Source: Metabacillus crassostreae (GTDB taxonomy: Bacteria; Bacillota; Bacilli; Bacillales; Bacillaceae). From it: a DNA stretch of 64,000 nucleotides. Within the stretch, counting starts at the first letter, position 1, and the number at the start of each line of letters is the position of its first letter. Below are positions 33,715-47,595 of this stretch, piece by piece. Position numbers and translations under genes: made by a program. Under the pieces are notes generated by a model, which was given only the letters and a program-made list of their open reading frames with translations, was not told the origin of the DNA and ran no database searches. The stretch lies in contig NZ_JAFBDU010000013.1 in the NCBI RefSeq assembly GCF_016908395.1, forward strand, positions 1-64,000. Direction: 5' to 3'.

Positions 33715-33743
33715 ATTATACATACATTGTATAATAATATCAA
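33715..33743 (-). promoter_or_regulatory. S10 operon promoter, distal (sigma-A)
   Basis: On the minus strand TTGATA, 17 nt, perfect TATAAT, about 71 nt upstream of the proximal promoter. Between it and the tufA terminator (33744-34042) about 300 bp hold no convincing gene; B. subtilis has ybaC at this place. Confidence 0.7.
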
Positions 33744-34042
33744 CAATAGACTATGTGGTTTATATTTCTAACTATAAAGTAAGTTTATTCAGATAATGAA
33801 GAGTTCAAAGGTCAATTTAATTTTCGCAAAAAAACTCTAAGAGAAAAACCATTAACTATTTAATATCATAGCTTTGAAGTTTCTTCTAAATTTAATTACC
33901 GGTACAGCTTTTTAAAAATTCTATGAAGTTATTTTATATAGAAGGAAGAATTTAATGATTGAAACTATTTATAGCTTTTAGCCTCATTATCCTTTTATAC
34001 TTATCTCCTTTAAATGATGAAGCCATTATTAGTATTGTTCAC

Positions 34043-34076
34043 ACAAAAAAAAGCGAGCATCAATATGCTCGCTTTT
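34043..34076 (-). terminator. tufA terminator
   Basis: On the minus strand AAGCGAGCAT...ATGCTCGCTT is followed by a run of eight T. It closes the str operon after tufA. Confidence 0.92.
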
Positions 34077-34100
34077 ATCTTCTATATAATAGAAGGTTTA

Positions 34101-35291
34101 TTATTTTTGGATAGAAGCAACAACGCCAGCGCCTACTGTACGTCCACCTTCACGGATTGAGAATTTAGTACCTTCTTCAATCGCGATTGGAGCGATAAGT
34201 TCAACTGTCATTTCTACGTTATCTCCAGGCATAACCATTTCTACGCCTTCAGGAAGTTGGCAGATACCAGTTACATCAGTTGTACGGAAGTAGAACTGAG
34301 GACGGTAGTTAGTGAAGAATGGAGTGTGACGTCCACCCTCTTCTTTTGATAATACATAGATTTCTGCTTTGAAGTTCGTGTGTGGAGTGATAGTACCTGG
34401 TTTAGCAAGTACTTGACCACGTTGGATATCATCACGAGCAACTCCACGAAGAAGTGCACCAATGTTATCTCCAGCTTCAGCATAATCAAGAAGTTTACGG
34501 AACATTTCAACACCTGTTACAGTAGTTGATTTTGGCTCTTCAGTTAAACCGATGATGTCGATTGTGTCACCAACTTTAACTTGTCCACGCTCAACACGAC
34601 CTGTAGCAACTGTTCCACGACCAGTGATTGAGAATACATCCTCAACTGGCATCATGAATGGTTTGTCTGTGTCACGTTCTGGAGTTGGGATATATTCGTC
34701 AACTGCGTTCATTAGTTCAACGATTCTTTCTTCCCAATCAGCTTCTCCTTCAAGTGCTTTAAGAGCAGAACCTTTGATAACAGGAACATCATCGCCAGGG
34801 AAATCGTACTCAGAAAGTAAGTCACGAACTTCCATTTCTACTAATTCTAATAATTCTTCGTCATCAACCATGTCACATTTGTTTAAGAATACAACAAGGT
34901 AAGGAACACCTACTTGACGAGATAAAAGGATGTGCTCACGAGTTTGTGGCATTGGGCCATCAGCAGCAGATACTACTAAGATACCGCCATCCATTTGTGC
35001 TGCACCAGTGATCATGTTTTTAACATAGTCAGCATGTCCTGGGCAATCTACGTGTGCATAGTGACGAGTGTCAGTTTCATACTCAACGTGCGCAGTTGAG
35101 ATAGTGATTCCACGCTCACGCTCTTCTGGAGCTGCATCGATCATATCATAAGCCATAGCTGCACCTTTACCACTGCGTTTTGCAAGTACAGTTGTGATTG
35201 CTGCTGTTAAAGTTGTTTTACCATGGTCAACGTGTCCAATTGTACCAATATTAGCATGCGTCTTGGAACGGTCGAATTTTTCTTTACCCAT
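34101..35291 (-). CDS. tufA: translation elongation factor Tu
   Basis: EF-Tu of 396 residues delivers aminoacyl-tRNA to the ribosome. GTPase motifs are G1 GHVDHGKT, G3 DCPGHADY and G4 NKCD; domains 2 and 3 follow and end [16 protein letters not shown] stands before the ATG. It lies 117 nt after fusA, with a candidate promoter of its own. Confidence 0.99.
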   Translation of the reverse strand: MGKEKFDRSKTHANIGTIGHVDHGKTTLTAAITTVLAKRSGKGAAMAYDMIDAAPEERERGITISTAHVEYETDTRHYAHVDCPGHADYVKNMITGAAQMDGGILVVSAADGPMPQTREHILLSRQVGVPYLVVFLNKCDMVDDEELLELVEMEVRDLLSEYDFPGDDVPVIKGSALKALEGEADWEERIVELMNAVDEYIPTPERDTDKPFMMPVEDVFSITGRGTVATGRVERGQVKVGDTIDIIGLTEEPKSTTVTGVEMFRKLLDYAEAGDNIGALLRGVARDDIQRGQVLAKPGTITPHTNFKAEIYVLSKEEGGRHTPFFTNYRPQFYFRTTDVTGICQLPEGVEMVMPGDNVEMTVELIAPIAIEEGTKFSIREGGRTVGAGVVASIQK

Positions 35292-35378
35292 TCTAAAATC
35301 CTCCTCAGAGTGTTAATTATAGTTTTAAGATATATGTAACAGAAAGTGAATGATTCACTCTCTGTTCTCACATAAGTA

Positions 35379-35408
35379 GTTATACATCATTAAAGGGGGT
35401 AAATTCAA
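35379..35408 (-). promoter_or_regulatory. candidate tufA promoter
   Basis: On the minus strand TTGAAT, 18 nt, TATAAC lies just behind the fusA stop. A short dyad AGTGAATNATTCACT (35347-35361) follows in the leader. tufA also has a separate promoter in other Bacillus. Confidence 0.5.
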
Positions 35409-37487
35409 TTACTCGCCTTTATTTTTTTTGATAATTTCTTCAGAAATTGATTTTGGTACTTCTTCATAGTGATCAAAGTGCATTGTAAATACTCCACGAC
35501 CTTGAGTGTTAGAACGTAATGAAGTAGCATATCCAAACATTTCAGAAAGTGGAACCATCGCACGAACAACTTGTGCGTTACCACGAGCTTCCATTCCTTC
35601 TACACGGCCACGACGAGATGTTACTCCCCCCATGATATCTCCCATGTATTCTTCTGGAATAACAACTTCAACTTTCATAACTGGCTCAAGAATTACCGGG
35701 CTACATTTTGATACTGCATTTTTAAGTGCTAATGAAGCAGCGATTTTAAATGCCATCTCACTTGAGTCAACATCATGGTATGATCCATCAACAAGTGCAG
35801 CTTTAACATCAACTAATGGATATCCAGCAAGAACACCATTGCCCATTGCATCTTCAAGACCAGCTTGAACTGCAGGCACGTATTCACGAGGAACTACTCC
35901 ACCAACGATTTTGTTTTCGAATTCAAACCCTTTTCCTTCTTCGTTAGGTGCAAATTCAATCCAAACGTGTCCAAATTGTCCACGTCCACCAGATTGACGA
36001 GCAAACTTACCTTCAACTTTAGCTCCTTGACGGAATGTTTCACGGTAAGCAACCTGTGGAGCACCAACGTTAGCTTCTACTTTGAATTCACGTTTCATAC
36101 GATCAACTAAGATATCTAAGTGAAGTTCACCCATACCTGCGATGATTGTTTGGCCCGTTTCAACATCAGTATGTGCACGGAATGTTGGATCTTCTTCTTG
36201 AAGCTTCACTAAAGCAGTTGTCATTTTATCTTGATCTGCTTTAGATTTTGGTTCAACAGAAAGTTGGATTACTGGCTCTGGGAATTGCATAGACTCTAAG
36301 ATAACAAGGTTTTTGTCATCACATAGAGTGTCACCAGTAGTAGTATCTTTTAAACCTACAGCTGCAGCAATATCTCCTGAGTGAACTTCTGAAATTTCCT
36401 CACGGCTATTTGCATGCATTTGAAGGATACGTCCTACACGCTCACGCTTACCTTTAGTAGAGTTTTGGATGTAAGACCCAGAACTTAACGTACCAGAGTA
36501 AACACGGAAGAATGTAAGCTTCCCAACATAAGGATCTGTCATTACTTTGAAAGCTAATGCAGAGAATGGTGCAGTATCGCTAGATTCACGAGTTACTTCT
36601 TCTTCAGTCTCAGGAACAATACCTTTAATTGCAGGTACATCAAGAGGTGATGGAAGGTAGTCAAGTACTGCATCTAACATTTTTTGAACACCTTTGTTTT
36701 TGAATGCAGATCCACAGATTACTGGATAAAATTCTACGTTAAGTGTACCTTTACGAATTGCAGCTTTTAGCTCATCGTTAGAGATTTCTTCTCCACCAAG
36801 GTATCTTTCCATTAGATCTTCGTCTAGTTCTGATACTGCTTCAACTAACTTTTCACGGTATTCATTAGCTTGATCTACGTATTCTTCAGGTATCTCTTTA
36901 TCAACGATATCAGTACCTAAATCATTACCGTAGAATGTTGCTTTCATTTCTACTAAATCGATGATTCCTTCAAATTGATCCTCAGCACCAATCGGTAATT
37001 GGATTGGGTGAGCATTAGCTTGAAGACGATCATGGATAGTTCCTACAGAATATAAGAAATCTGCACCGATTTTGTCCATTTTATTAACGAACACAACACG
37101 TGGAACTCCATAAGTTGTAGCTTGACGCCAAACTGTTTCAGTTTGAGGCTCAACACCTGATTGAGCATCAAGTACTGCTACAGCACCATCAAGTACACGT
37201 AAAGAACGTTCAACTTCAACAGTGAAGTCTACGTGTCCTGGTGTATCGATGATGTTTACGCGGTGACCTTTCCACTGCGCAGTTGTCGCAGCAGAAGTGA
37301 TCGTGATTCCACGCTCTTGTTCTTGCTCCATCCAGTCCATCTGTGATGCACCTTCATGAGTTTCGCCGATTTTATGAATTCGACCAGTGTAATAAAGTAC
37401 ACGCTCAGTTGTAGTTGTTTTACCAGCATCGATGTGAGCCATGATACCAATATTACGAGTATTTTCTAAGGAGAACTCTCTTGCCAT
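35409..37487 (-). CDS. fusA: translation elongation factor G
   Basis: EF-G of 692 residues, the translocation GTPase. Motifs are G1 [10 protein letters not shown]3 DTPGHVDF and G4 NKMDKIGAD; the five-domain architecture is complete to the C-terminal [10 protein letters not shown]. It lies between rpsG and tufA in the str operon. Confidence 0.99.
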   Translation of the reverse strand: MAREFSLENTRNIGIMAHIDAGKTTTTERVLYYTGRIHKIGETHEGASQMDWMEQEQERGITITSAATTAQWKGHRVNIIDTPGHVDFTVEVERSLRVLDGAVAVLDAQSGVEPQTETVWRQATTYGVPRVVFVNKMDKIGADFLYSVGTIHDRLQANAHPIQLPIGAEDQFEGIIDLVEMKATFYGNDLGTDIVDKEIPEEYVDQANEYREKLVEAVSELDEDLMERYLGGEEISNDELKAAIRKGTLNVEFYPVICGSAFKNKGVQKMLDAVLDYLPSPLDVPAIKGIVPETEEEVTRESSDTAPFSALAFKVMTDPYVGKLTFFRVYSGTLSSGSYIQNSTKGKRERVGRILQMHANSREEISEVHSGDIAAAVGLKDTTTGDTLCDDKNLVILESMQFPEPVIQLSVEPKSKADQDKMTTALVKLQEEDPTFRAHTDVETGQTIIAGMGELHLDILVDRMKREFKVEANVGAPQVAYRETFRQGAKVEGKFARQSGGRGQFGHVWIEFAPNEEGKGFEFENKIVGGVVPREYVPAVQAGLEDAMGNGVLAGYPLVDVKAALVDGSYHDVDSSEMAFKIAASLALKNAVSKCSPVILEPVMKVEVVIPEEYMGDIMGGVTSRRGRVEGMEARGNAQVVRAMVPLSEMFGYATSLRSNTQGRGVFTMHFDHYEEVPKSISEEIIKKNKGE

Positions 37488-37543
37488 TGGGTAATTTCTC
37501 CTTCCAAATTGGAATTTTTTTGTGTTTTAGTTTAAGTTTAATT

Positions 37544-38014
37544 CTACCAACGATAGTGAGCAAATGCTTTATTTGCTTCAGCCATTTTGTGAGTATCTTC
37601 ACGTTTCTTAACTGCTGCACCAGTATTGTTAGCAGCATCAAGAATTTCGTTAGCTAAACGCTCTTCCATCGTCTTTTCTCCACGAAGACGAGCGTAGTTT
37701 ACTAACCAACGAAGACCTAAAGTAGTACGACGATCTGGACGTACTTCTACAGGTACTTGGTAGTTAGCACCACCAACACGACGTGCTTTAACTTCAAGAA
37801 CTGGCATGATGTTTTTAAGTGCTTGTTCAAACACTTCCATTGCATCCTTACCTGAACGTTCTTTAATTAAATCGAAAGCATTGTAAAGTACAGATTGTGC
37901 TTTACCTCTTTTTCCGTCGATCATAATTCTGTTTACTAAACGTGTAACAAGCTTTGAATTGTAAAGTGGATCTGGTAATACATCTCTTTTCGTAACAGGA
38001 CCTTTACGTGGCAT
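37544..38014 (-). CDS. rpsG: 30S ribosomal protein S7
   Basis: S7 of 156 residues nucleates assembly of the small-subunit head. The start at 38014 ([16 protein letters not shown]) has GGGAGGA upstream; a start at 38032 would add six residues covering that site. The end [15 protein letters not shown] is intact. Confidence 0.98.
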   Translation of the reverse strand: MPRKGPVTKRDVLPDPLYNSKLVTRLVNRIMIDGKRGKAQSVLYNAFDLIKERSGKDAMEVFEQALKNIMPVLEVKARRVGGANYQVPVEVRPDRRTTLGLRWLVNYARLRGEKTMEERLANEILDAANNTGAAVKKREDTHKMAEANKAFAHYRW

Positions 38015-38054
38015 GTTATGTCCTCCCTTCATTTAAGTTTAATCTATTTGATTA

Positions 38055-38555
<501 letters not shown>

Positions 38556-38581
38556 TTATATATAAATTGCAAAAACAGTTT

Positions 38582-38830
38582 TTACTGTATTATAGCTACA
38601 GCTGCAGCTCCAACTTCAATTCCACAAGCTTTACCAAGCTTTTTCATAGAAGTAACCTTTGTTAAAGGAACTTGCTGTTGTTCTGCTGTTTGAATAATCT
38701 TTTGGACAATTCGATAATCAGCATCTTCAGCAATGATGATCTCTCTAACTTCATTGTTTAATAGAGCCTTCACTGATTGCTTAGTACCAACAATTATTTT
38801 GTTTGCCTGTGATACTTTTTCATAAGACAT
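38582..38830 (-). CDS. rplGB: L7Ae-family ribosome-associated protein
   Basis: A protein of 82 residues of the L7Ae/L30e/YbxF family, which binds kink-turn RNA. The conserved run [18 protein letters not shown] and ending GVEVGAAA-type [14 protein letters not shown] are visible. It sits between rpoC and rpsL exactly as ybxF does in B. subtilis. Its precise cellular role is unsettled. Confidence 0.93.
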   Translation of the reverse strand: MSYEKVSQANKIIVGTKQSVKALLNNEVREIIIAEDADYRIVQKIIQTAEQQQVPLTKVTSMKKLGKACGIEVGAAAVAIIQ

Positions 38831-38990
38831 AATTCTATATCCTCCAAAGCAACAGGTGTAAGATTGAGCACCTTGAATATAGTAACATTGGAAGAGATGG
38901 ATGTCAACCTAACTCCATGAAATTATTTGAGCATCCATCTCAATCCAATATTTCTATAAAGATAACTATCAATTATAAATTATTTAAAAC

Positions 38991-41900
38991 TTAATCGACT
39001 GATACAACCTCTTCAGTTTGTTGAACTTTAGAGATAGGTTCAGCTTGACGATATCTTGGCATACCAGTACCAGCTGGAACAAGTTTACCAATGATTACAT
39101 TTTCTTTAAGTCCTAATAATTCGTCACGTTTACCTTTAATTGCTGCATCTGTTAGAACACGAGTTGTTTCTTGGAAAGATGCTGCAGATAGGAATGAATC
39201 AGTTTCTAGCGATGCTTTTGTAATACCAAGTAACACAGGTCTACCTGTTGCTGGACGTTTACCATCTAACAATACTTGTTTATTAGCATCAGTAAATTGA
39301 TGTACATCTAGTAATGTACCTGGTAAAACATCTGTGTCACCAGCATCCATTACTCTTACTTTACGAAGCATTTGACGTACCATAACCTCTACGTGCTTAT
39401 CTCCAATTTCTACCCCTTGCATACGGTATACTTTTTGTACTTCACGTAATAGATATTGTTGTACTGCTTGTAAATCTTTTACTTTCAGCAACTCTTTAGG
39501 ATCTATTGAACCTTCTGTTAAGACTTGACCACTCTCAACTTTATCACCTTGAGTAACTTTAAGTCTTGCATTATATGGTGCTGTGTATGAACGGGATTCT
39601 ACTTCACCTTGAATAACAATTTCTTGCTGTTTATCACGTACTTCGTTTATTTCTGAAACTACCCCAATGATTTCTGAAATAATCGCTTGACCTTTAGGGT
39701 TTCTAGCTTCGAATAGCTCTTGAATACGTGGTAAACCTTGAGTGATATCGTCTCCTGCAACCCCACCGGTATGGAATGTACGCATCGTTAACTGTGTTCC
39801 AGGCTCACCGATCGATTGAGCGGCAATAATTCCTACTGCTTCACCAACCTCAACCTCTGTTCCTGTAGCAAGGTTACGACCGTAACATCTTTTACATACA
39901 CCATGTCTAGTATTACAAGTAAATGCAGAACGGATCCATACTTTATCAATTCCTGCTTCAATGATTTCAACAGCAATATCCTCTGTAATTAATTCGTTCT
40001 CATTAACAATGATTTCATCTGTTTCAGGGTGTTTAACAACCTTACGACAGTAACGCCCTATTAGACGCTCATCTAACTTTTCAATGATCTCAGTGCCTTC
40101 TCTGATCGATTCTGCAAGAATACCACGATCTGTACCACAATCATCATCACGAATGATAACATCTTGAGCAACATCAACAAGTCGACGTGTTAAGTAACCT
40201 GAGTCTGCTGTTTTAAGTGCAGTATCGGCAAGACCTTTACGCGCACCGTGAGTTGAGATGAAGTACTCTAATACTGTTAATCCTTCACGGAAACTAGATT
40301 TGATTGGTAATTCAATGATTCGTCCAGCCGGATTGGCCATTAGTCCACGCATACCAGCAAGCTGTGTAAAGTTAGATGCATTACCACGAGCTCCTGAATC
40401 ACTCATCATAAAGATTGGGTTGCGTTTATCAAGTGACGCCATTAACTTACCTTGGATTGTATCTTTAGCTGCACTCCAAATGGAGATAACACGTTCATAG
40501 CGTTCATCTTCAGTAATTAAACCTCTTCTGAACTGCTTTAATACATTATCAACTTTTGTTTGTGCTTCACTAATAATTTCTTTCTTCTCTGGTAAAACGA
40601 TGATATCAGATACACCAACAGTTATACCTGCTTTAGTTGAATATCTAAATCCTAGATTTTTCATACGATCTAGCATTTTTGAAGTTTCAGTGATATGGAA
40701 CTTCTTGAAAATCTCAGCAATTACATTTCCAAGGATGCCCTTTTTGAAAGGAGCAATTTCCTCTTGAGCTTCGATAAACTCTTTTACATTAGCTGTTGTT
40801 TCAAGGAAATACTTCTCTGGAGTCTTTTCTTCAATGTTTTGCTTTGTCGGCTCATTCATATATGGGAATGACTCCGGTAAAATTTCATTAAAGATCAGCT
40901 TTCCAACAGTCGTAACAAGTAACATTTTGTTCTGTTTTTCAGTAAAGCTTTGCTTATTTAATGAACCAGCGTTTACAGCTACACGTGTATGTAAGTGTAC
41001 ATATCCGTTTTGGTATGCAAGTAGTGCTTCACTTGTATCATTGAAGATCATTCCTTCACCAATTGTTCCAGAACGTTCTAATGTTAAGTAGTAGTTACCT
41101 AAAACCATATCCTGCGAAGGAGTAACAACTGGTTTACCATCTTTAGGATTAAGAATGTTTTGAGCAGCAAGCATTAATATACGAGCTTCTGCTTGAGCTT
41201 CTGCTGAAAGTGGTACGTGAACTGCCATTTGGTCACCATCGAAATCTGCATTGTATGCAGTACATACTAGAGGATGAAGTCGAATTGCACGACCTTCCAC
41301 TAAAGTAGGTTCGAAAGCTTGAATTCCTAATCTATGAAGAGTAGGTGCACGGTTAAGTAATACTGGATGCTCTTTAATAACCGATTCTAATACATCCCAA
41401 ACTTCAGGCTGTACTCGCTCAATCTTACGTTTCGCACTCTTAATATTATGAGCAAGACCTTTTTCAACTAGTTCCTTCATGACGAATGGTTTGAACAACT
41501 CAAGTGCCATTTCTTTCGGTAATCCACATTGGTACATTTTTAAGTTTGGACCAACAACAATTACAGAACGACCAGAGTAGTCAACACGTTTACCAAGAAG
41601 GTTCTGACGGAAACGTCCTTGTTTACCCTTTAACATGTGTGAAAGAGATTTTAACGGACGGTTACCTGGACCAGTTACTGGACGACCACGACGACCATTA
41701 TCTATTAAAGCATCAACTGCTTCTTGAAGCATACGCTTTTCATTTTGAACGATAATGCTTGGTGCACCTAGATCTAATAAACGTTTCAAACGATTATTAC
41801 GATTAATAACACGTCTATATAAGTCATTTAAATCAGAAGTAGCAAAACGCCCACCATCAAGTTGTACCATCGGACGTAGCTCAGGTGGGATAACAGGTAG

Positions 41901-42590
41901 TACGTCTAAAATCATCCAAGAAGGTTCATTTCCAGAGTTACGGAATGCTTCAAGAACTTCTAAACGCTTAATTGCACGCGTTCTACGTTGTCCCTGTGCA
42001 GTCTTCAGCTCTTCTTTTAAGCCTTCTACTTCTTTATCAGCATCGATATCAGCAAGAAGCTTTTTAATTGCTTCTGCACCCATTGATGCTTGGAATGTAT
42101 TACCATACTTTTCGCGATAAGCACGGTATTCTTTTTCAGATAATAGTTGTTTCTTTTCAAGTGGCGTATCACCAGTTTCAGTAGTGACATAGGAAGCAAA
42201 ATAAATAACTTCTTCCAATGCACGAGGAGACATATCTAATACTAACCCCATACGACTTGGAATACCTTTAAAGTACCAAATATGTGATACAGGAGCAGCT
42301 AATTCAATATGACCCATTCTTTCACGGCGAACTTTTGCACGTGTAACTTCAACTCCACAACGATCACAAACTACACCTTTATAACGTACTCTTTTATATT
42401 TTCCACAATGACATTCCCAGTCTTTTGTTGGACCAAAGATACGCTCACAGAATAAACCATCTTTTTCTGGTTTTAATGTACGGTAATTAATTGTTTCTGG
42501 TTTCTTAACCTCTCCAAATGACCAAGAACGGATCTTGTCAGGTGAAGCTAAGCCGATGCTCATATATTCAAAATTATTAACATCTAACAA
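38991..42590 (-). CDS. rpoC: RNA polymerase beta' subunit
   Basis: Beta' of 1199 residues, the same length as in B. subtilis. The start is a TTG at 42590 ([20 protein letters not shown]) preceded by GGGAGG; a longer reading to 42653 lacks a ribosome-binding site. The N-terminal zinc site (CHCG...CDRCG), the catalytic [12 protein letters not shown] with three Asp, the bridge helix region and the second zinc site ([11 protein letters not shown]) are all intact. It follows rpoB. Confidence 0.98.
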   Translation of the reverse strand: MLDVNNFEYMSIGLASPDKIRSWSFGEVKKPETINYRTLKPEKDGLFCERIFGPTKDWECHCGKYKRVRYKGVVCDRCGVEVTRAKVRRERMGHIELAAPVSHIWYFKGIPSRMGLVLDMSPRALEEVIYFASYVTTETGDTPLEKKQLLSEKEYRAYREKYGNTFQASMGAEAIKKLLADIDADKEVEGLKEELKTAQGQRRTRAIKRLEVLEAFRNSGNEPSWMILDVLPVIPPELRPMVQLDGGRFATSDLNDLYRRVINRNNRLKRLLDLGAPSIIVQNEKRMLQEAVDALIDNGRRGRPVTGPGNRPLKSLSHMLKGKQGRFRQNLLGKRVDYSGRSVIVVGPNLKMYQCGLPKEMALELFKPFVMKELVEKGLAHNIKSAKRKIERVQPEVWDVLESVIKEHPVLLNRAPTLHRLGIQAFEPTLVEGRAIRLHPLVCTAYNADFDGDQMAVHVPLSAEAQAEARILMLAAQNILNPKDGKPVVTPSQDMVLGNYYLTLERSGTIGEGMIFNDTSEALLAYQNGYVHLHTRVAVNAGSLNKQSFTEKQNKMLLVTTVGKLIFNEILPESFPYMNEPTKQNIEEKTPEKYFLETTANVKEFIEAQEEIAPFKKGILGNVIAEIFKKFHITETSKMLDRMKNLGFRYSTKAGITVGVSDIIVLPEKKEIISEAQTKVDNVLKQFRRGLITEDERYERVISIWSAAKDTIQGKLMASLDKRNPIFMMSDSGARGNASNFTQLAGMRGLMANPAGRIIELPIKSSFREGLTVLEYFISTHGARKGLADTALKTADSGYLTRRLVDVAQDVIIRDDDCGTDRGILAESIREGTEIIEKLDERLIGRYCRKVVKHPETDEIIVNENELITEDIAVEIIEAGIDKVWIRSAFTCNTRHGVCKRCYGRNLATGTEVEVGEAVGIIAAQSIGEPGTQLTMRTFHTGGVAGDDITQGLPRIQELFEARNPKGQAIISEIIGVVSEINEVRDKQQEIVIQGEVESRSYTAPYNARLKVTQGDKVESGQVLTEGSIDPKELLKVKDLQAVQQYLLREVQKVYRMQGVEIGDKHVEVMVRQMLRKVRVMDAGDTDVLPGTLLDVHQFTDANKQVLLDGKRPATGRPVLLGITKASLETDSFLSAASFQETTRVLTDAAIKGKRDELLGLKENVIIGKLVPAGTGMPRYRQAEPISKVQQTEEVVSVD

Positions 42591-42716
42591 GGGGCCTACC
42601 TCCCTTTTCGTCTTCAGGTTATACCCTATTTTAAAAAGTAAGAAAAAGTTCAAGCATTAGCGCCCTGTCTCAATATACTGAAGTACATCAAGACAAAAGC
42701 GCTTTTGCTTAAATCT

Positions 42717-45700
42717 TTATTCTTTTACTACTGGATCTTTATCTAAATCAGCTGATTGTGGTTCTGGTTCAACCGTTTCGTTAACTGATAAACCTTCTGC
42801 TTGTTGAGAGTCTTCTTCATCATCAAGGTCTCTCATTTCAATTTCCTGCTCATCACTTGAAAGCATTTTAACATCCATACCTAAACTTTGAAGCTCTTTA
42901 ATTAATACTTTAAATGATTCTGGAACACCTGGTTCAGGAACATTCTCACCTTTAACAATTGCTTCATAAGTTTTCACACGACCTACAACATCATCAGATT
43001 TAACAGTTAAGATTTCTTGAAGAGTATACGCAGCACCATATGCTTCAAGTGCCCATACCTCCATCTCACCAAATCTTTGACCACCAAATTGTGCTTTACC
43101 ACCAAGTGGTTGCTGTGTAACTAATGAGTATGGTCCTGTAGAACGAGCATGTAATTTATCATCAACCATATGAGCAAGTTTGATCATGTACATGATTCCA
43201 ACTGATACACGGTTATCAAATGGTTCTCCACTGCGTCCATCATATAATACTGTTTTAGCATCGCGAGCCATGCCTGCTTCTTCTAGCGTTGACCAAACAT
43301 CTTCCTCACGCGCTCCATCAAATACTGGTGAAGCAACATGAATTCCTAGAATACGAGCAGCCATACCTAAGTGAAGCTCCAACACCTGACCGATATTCAT
43401 ACGTGAAGGTACTCCAAGTGGATTTAACATGATATCAACAGGTGTACCATCTGGTAAATAAGGCATATCTTCTTCTGGAAGTATTCTTGAAATTACACCT
43501 TTGTTACCATGTCGTCCAGCCATTTTATCTCCTTCAGAAATCTTACGCTTCTGAACGATATAAACACGAACTAACTGGTTAACACCTGGTGGTAATTCAT
43601 CTCCATCCTCACGGTTAAATACTTTAACATCAAGGATGATTCCTCCTCCACCATGTGGTACACGTAATGAAGTATCTCGAACTTCACGGGCTTTTTCACC
43701 GAATATTGCATGTAATAGACGCTCTTCAGCAGTTAATTCTGTAACACCTTTAGGAGTTACTTTACCAACTAATAAATCGCCATCTTTTACTTCAGCACCA
43801 ACGCGAATGATTCCACGCTCATCTAAATTTCTTAAAGCGTCTTCCCCAACGTTAGGGATGTCGCGAGTAATTTCTTCAGGTCCTAACTTTGTATCACGTG
43901 ATTCAGACTCATATTCTTCGATGTGGATAGAAGTATACACATCATCTTTAACAAGTCTTTCACTCATGATAATAGCATCCTCATAGTTATAACCATCCCA
44001 AGTCATGAAGGCTACCATTACGTTTCTACCTAATGCTAGTTCCCCTTGTTCCATTGATGGTCCGTCTGCAAGGATTTCACCTTTTACAACTTCATCACCT
44101 TCACTAACGATCGGGCGTTGGTTGTAGCAAGTTCCTTGGTTAGAACGAATGAATTTTAACATGCTATATTTATCTAAATTACCTTTAACTTTTTGTCCAT
44201 TTACTTCTTCATAGCGGCGAACATAAACATTCTTAGCTTCAACACGCTCTACAATACCAGGATGTTTACAGATCACAGCAGCACCAGAATCTTTACCTGA
44301 TACATATTCCATACCAGTCCCTACTAAAGGAGCTTCTGGATTCATTAATGGAACTGCTTGACGTTGCATATTTGCACCCATTAATGCACGGTTAGAGTCA
44401 TCATTTTCTAAGAAAGGAATACATGCTGTTGCAGCTGAAACAACCTGTTTTGGAGATACATCCATATAATCGATGCGATCTCTATTAATAACAGTATTTT
44501 CTCCACGGAAACGCGCAACGATATCTGTATCGATAAACGATCCATCATCTGCAAGTCGTGCGTTTGCTTGTGCTACAACATAGTTATCTTCCTCATCAGC
44601 TGTTAAATAATCAATTCGCGCTGTTACTTTACCTGTTTCAGGATCGACTCTACGATAAGGAGTTTCAATAAAACCAAATCGATTAACTTTCGCATATGAA
44701 GATAAAGAGTTAATTAATCCAATGTTTGGTCCCTCAGGAGTTTCAATTGGACACATACGACCATAGTGAGAGTAATGAACATCACGTACTTCAAATCCAG
44801 CACGTTCACGTGTTAATCCACCAGGCCCTAATGCTGATAAACGACGTTTATGAGTTAACTCAGCAAGTGGATTCGTTTGATCCATGAACTGAGATAACTG
44901 TGAACTACCAAAGAACTCTTTGATAGATGCAATAACAGGACGAATATTGATTAGTTGTTGTGGAGTAATTGTATTCGTATCCTGAATTGACATTCTTTCA
45001 CGAACAACACGTTCCATTCTTGATAAACCAATTCTAAATTGATTTTGTAGCAATTCCCCAACAGAACGCAGTCTACGATTACCTAGGTGATCAATATCAT
45101 CTGTATCGCCCACACCATGTAATAAGTTAAAGAAATAACTAATAGAAGATAAAATATCAGCTACTGTAATATTCTTAACACTTTCTTCTACATAAGCGTT
45201 ACCTAATACATTGATAACTTTTTCACCTTCAGGATCATTAGGTGCAAAAATCTTGATAGATTGAATTGTTACTTCATCATCTGTAACTCCACCAGAAGGG
45301 TGTTCTTTTGTGAAGCCCACTCCACTTTCAAGGTTCGGAATAATACGGTCCAATGTTCTTCTATCAATCATTGTCCCTTTTTCCGCAATGATTTCACCTG
45401 TTTCTGGATCAACTAGAGTTTCAGCTAATCTTTGGTTAAATAGGCGATTTTTAATGTGAAGCTTTTTATTAATCTTGTAACGTCCAACATTTGCTAAATC
45501 ATAGCGCTTTGGATCAAAGAATCTAGAGTCTAATAAACTCTTTGCATTGTCTACTGTAGGAGGCTCACCAGGGCGAAGTCTCTCATAGATTTCAAGCAAT
45601 GCCTTCTCAGTAGTTTCGGTGTTGTCTTTGTCAAGAGTATTGCGTAAGTACTCATTTTCACCTAATAAATCGATGATTTCTTGATCAGAGCCAAACCCAA

Positions 45701-46304
45701 GAGCACGTAATAACACCGTTACAGGTAATTTACGTGTACGATCTATACGTACATAAACAACATCTTTTGCATCTGTTTCGTACTCTAACCAAGCTCCACG
45801 GTTTGGAATCACAGTTGCAGTAAAGCCTCTTCTACCATTTTTGTCGACTTTACCACTGTAATATACACTTGGTGAACGGACTAATTGCGAAACGATAACT
45901 CGCTCAGCTCCGTTAATAACAAATGTACCTGTCTCTGTCATGAGAGGGAAATCTCCCATAAAGACATCCTGATCCTTTACTTCACCAGTTTCCTTGTTAA
46001 TTAAACGCACCTTCACACGTAATGGTGCAGAATAGGTAACATCGCGTTCTTTTGATTCCTCTACAGGGTACTTAGGATCTCCTAAGCTATAATCAATAAA
46101 CTCTAGCGAGAGGTTACCAGTGAAATCCTCAATAGGAGAAATATCTTGGAACATTTCTCTCAAGCCCTCATCAAGAAACCATTGGTAGGAAGAGGTTTGA
46201 ATTTCGATAAGATTTGGTAATTCTAACACTTCACTAATGCGTGCATAACTTCTGCGTTGGCGGTGTCGTCCATACTGAACTAGTTGACCTGTCAACTCAT
46301 TCAC
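42717..46304 (-). CDS. rpoB: RNA polymerase beta subunit
   Basis: Beta of 1195 residues. The rifampicin region reads [20 protein letters not shown] and [12 protein letters not shown], i.e. wild type, so sensitivity is expected. The acidic C-terminal tail ([17 protein letters not shown]) is longer than the core needs and is variable in Bacillus. It lies upstream of rpoC with its own promoter behind ybxB. Confidence 0.98.
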   Translation of the reverse strand: MNELTGQLVQYGRHRQRRSYARISEVLELPNLIEIQTSSYQWFLDEGLREMFQDISPIEDFTGNLSLEFIDYSLGDPKYPVEESKERDVTYSAPLRVKVRLINKETGEVKDQDVFMGDFPLMTETGTFVINGAERVIVSQLVRSPSVYYSGKVDKNGRRGFTATVIPNRGAWLEYETDAKDVVYVRIDRTRKLPVTVLLRALGFGSDQEIIDLLGENEYLRNTLDKDNTETTEKALLEIYERLRPGEPPTVDNAKSLLDSRFFDPKRYDLANVGRYKINKKLHIKNRLFNQRLAETLVDPETGEIIAEKGTMIDRRTLDRIIPNLESGVGFTKEHPSGGVTDDEVTIQSIKIFAPNDPEGEKVINVLGNAYVEESVKNITVADILSSISYFFNLLHGVGDTDDIDHLGNRRLRSVGELLQNQFRIGLSRMERVVRERMSIQDTNTITPQQLINIRPVIASIKEFFGSSQLSQFMDQTNPLAELTHKRRLSALGPGGLTRERAGFEVRDVHYSHYGRMCPIETPEGPNIGLINSLSSYAKVNRFGFIETPYRRVDPETGKVTARIDYLTADEEDNYVVAQANARLADDGSFIDTDIVARFRGENTVINRDRIDYMDVSPKQVVSAATACIPFLENDDSNRALMGANMQRQAVPLMNPEAPLVGTGMEYVSGKDSGAAVICKHPGIVERVEAKNVYVRRYEEVNGQKVKGNLDKYSMLKFIRSNQGTCYNQRPIVSEGDEVVKGEILADGPSMEQGELALGRNVMVAFMTWDGYNYEDAIIMSERLVKDDVYTSIHIEEYESESRDTKLGPEEITRDIPNVGEDALRNLDERGIIRVGAEVKDGDLLVGKVTPKGVTELTAEERLLHAIFGEKAREVRDTSLRVPHGGGGIILDVKVFNREDGDELPPGVNQLVRVYIVQKRKISEGDKMAGRHGNKGVISRILPEEDMPYLPDGTPVDIMLNPLGVPSRMNIGQVLELHLGMAARILGIHVASPVFDGAREEDVWSTLEEAGMARDAKTVLYDGRSGEPFDNRVSVGIMYMIKLAHMVDDKLHARSTGPYSLVTQQPLGGKAQFGGQRFGEMEVWALEAYGAAYTLQEILTVKSDDVVGRVKTYEAIVKGENVPEPGVPESFKVLIKELQSLGMDVKMLSSDEQEIEMRDLDDEEDSQQAEGLSVNETVEPEPQSADLDKDPVVKE

Positions 46305-46624
46305 CCCTCAAATCAAGCGTAATAGATCTTGCGTTGTACTGTTATGTATACCTTTAATTTTTAGACAGACGAATAAGAGAACTCACATATGATCATTCTC
46401 TTGAAAATCAATATCTAATATACTACCAATAAAATCCGAAATAAAAACAAAGGAAAATCAAGTACTAACGCAAGGAAAAAACAAAAAATAAAAAGGGTTT
46501 CTAGTAAGAAAACCACAATTTGAAACGTACTATTGATTTTATAATTATCTCCATCTAATCTAAATTTATACATCTTTTTTTCAAAAATTAGATAGTTATG
46601 GAAATTATATATTGGCATTTTATA

Positions 46625-46653
46625 ATGTTAACACATCAAAAAATATGAGTCAA
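46625..46653 (-). promoter_or_regulatory. candidate rpoBC promoter
   Basis: On the minus strand TTGACT, 17 nt, TAACAT overlaps the ybxB stop. It gives rpoB a leader of about 310 nt, which contains a 7-bp stem AAGAGAA/TTCTCTT (46373-46405). No gene is supported in this 345-bp gap. Confidence 0.55.
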
Positions 46654-47252
46654 CTTTTTTTCGCTTTAATGATATAATAGCCTTTTTTCTTCACAACAAC
46701 TTCCACTTCTGAAAATAGTCCCTCTAATAATTCAATTGTCGATGGAGCTCCTTGTTTCTTTTGTATCACAATCCAAAGTTCACCACGTTCAACCAGATGC
46801 GTAAAACTCTCCTTGAAAATACTGTGAACAACCACTTTCCCTGCTCGTATAGGCGGGTTCGTTAAGATAGCGGCATATTTTCTTCCTTCTTTAATCTTTT
46901 CAAATAGATTACTCTGAAATATTTCAACATTCTTAATAGAATTTAAGGTCGCATTATCTTTTGCCAATTCAATTGCCCTCTCATTGATATCAATCATATC
47001 AACATGTCTATCATAATGCTTTGCTACAGATAAACCAATCGGACCATAACCACAACCAACATCAAGAATATCTCCATCTACTTCAGACAAAGAAAACGAA
47101 TCTATTAAAAGACGAGAACCAAAGTCTACTTCATTTTTTGAAAATACTCCACGATCACTTTGAAAGGTAAAGTTGTGACCCTTCAACATAAATGACCATT
47201 TCTTACGATCACTTTCTACGGTAGGCTTTTCAGAATAATAATGATTACTCAT
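46650..47252 (-). CDS. ybxB: YbxB, RsmC-like class I methyltransferase
   Basis: A protein of 200 residues with a Rossmann SAM-binding motif (DILDVGCGYGPIGLSVA) and the NPP motif (ILTNPPIRAGK) of methyltransferases that modify guanine or adenine amino groups. It resembles the C-terminal half of RsmC, which makes m2G in 16S rRNA, but the substrate here is inferred. It sits between rplL and rpoB as in B. subtilis. The gap 47253-47549 before the rplL terminator holds no gene; a weak TTGATT-N16-TATTCT may be its promoter. Confidence 0.88.
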   Translation of the reverse strand: MSNHYYSEKPTVESDRKKWSFMLKGHNFTFQSDRGVFSKNEVDFGSRLLIDSFSLSEVDGDILDVGCGYGPIGLSVAKHYDRHVDMIDINERAIELAKDNATLNSIKNVEIFQSNLFEKIKEGRKYAAILTNPPIRAGKVVVHSIFKESFTHLVERGELWIVIQKKQGAPSTIELLEGLFSEVEVVVKKKGYYIIKAKKS

Positions 47253-47549
47253 TTTGTTCCTCCTCTTTCAGAAGATTAGGGTTCACAATTACTGACCATT
47301 TTATACATACATTTTGAATTTAATTGTCCTGATGTCGTTCTTCACCATAATTTTCGGTAGTAGAATACCAACAAAAAACTAATAATCAACTTCACTCTCT
47401 ACCATAATCTATTATCGGCTAATGAGAGATTATGTACGTTTTTCATTTCCCCTATCAGTCTCCCCTAATTTGACAGTAAATAAATTCATACTAAAAAGAA
47501 CTTCAGTGGTATCAGGGTTTATATCGTTATATTATAACAATCCTAAATA

Positions 47550-47581
47550 ATAAAAAGCTCGCCATAAACCGGCGAGCTTTC
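47550..47581 (-). terminator. rplJ-rplL terminator
   Basis: On the minus strand AAAGCTCGCC...GGCGAGCTTT followed by T-rich sequence, 15 nt beyond the rplL stop. Confidence 0.92.
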
Positions 47582-47595
47582 ATAAGTTGGTTATA

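Noticed and set aside
33963-34106. Plus-strand frame from a TTG giving a signal-peptide-like start (KLFIAFSLIILLYLSP)
   Set aside because: It runs through the tufA terminator and into the 3' end of tufA, and AGGAAG is too far from the TTG. Coding is unlikely.
42717-46304. Possible rifampicin- or streptomycin-resistance changes in rpoB and rpsL
   Set aside because: The rifampicin region and the S12 Lys positions read as wild type.
46415-46618. Open frame for a 67-residue hydrophobic protein between ybxB and rpoB, minus strand
   Set aside because: No ribosome-binding site, it lies in the rpoB leader downstream of the candidate promoter, and the composition is that of random AT-rich DNA.
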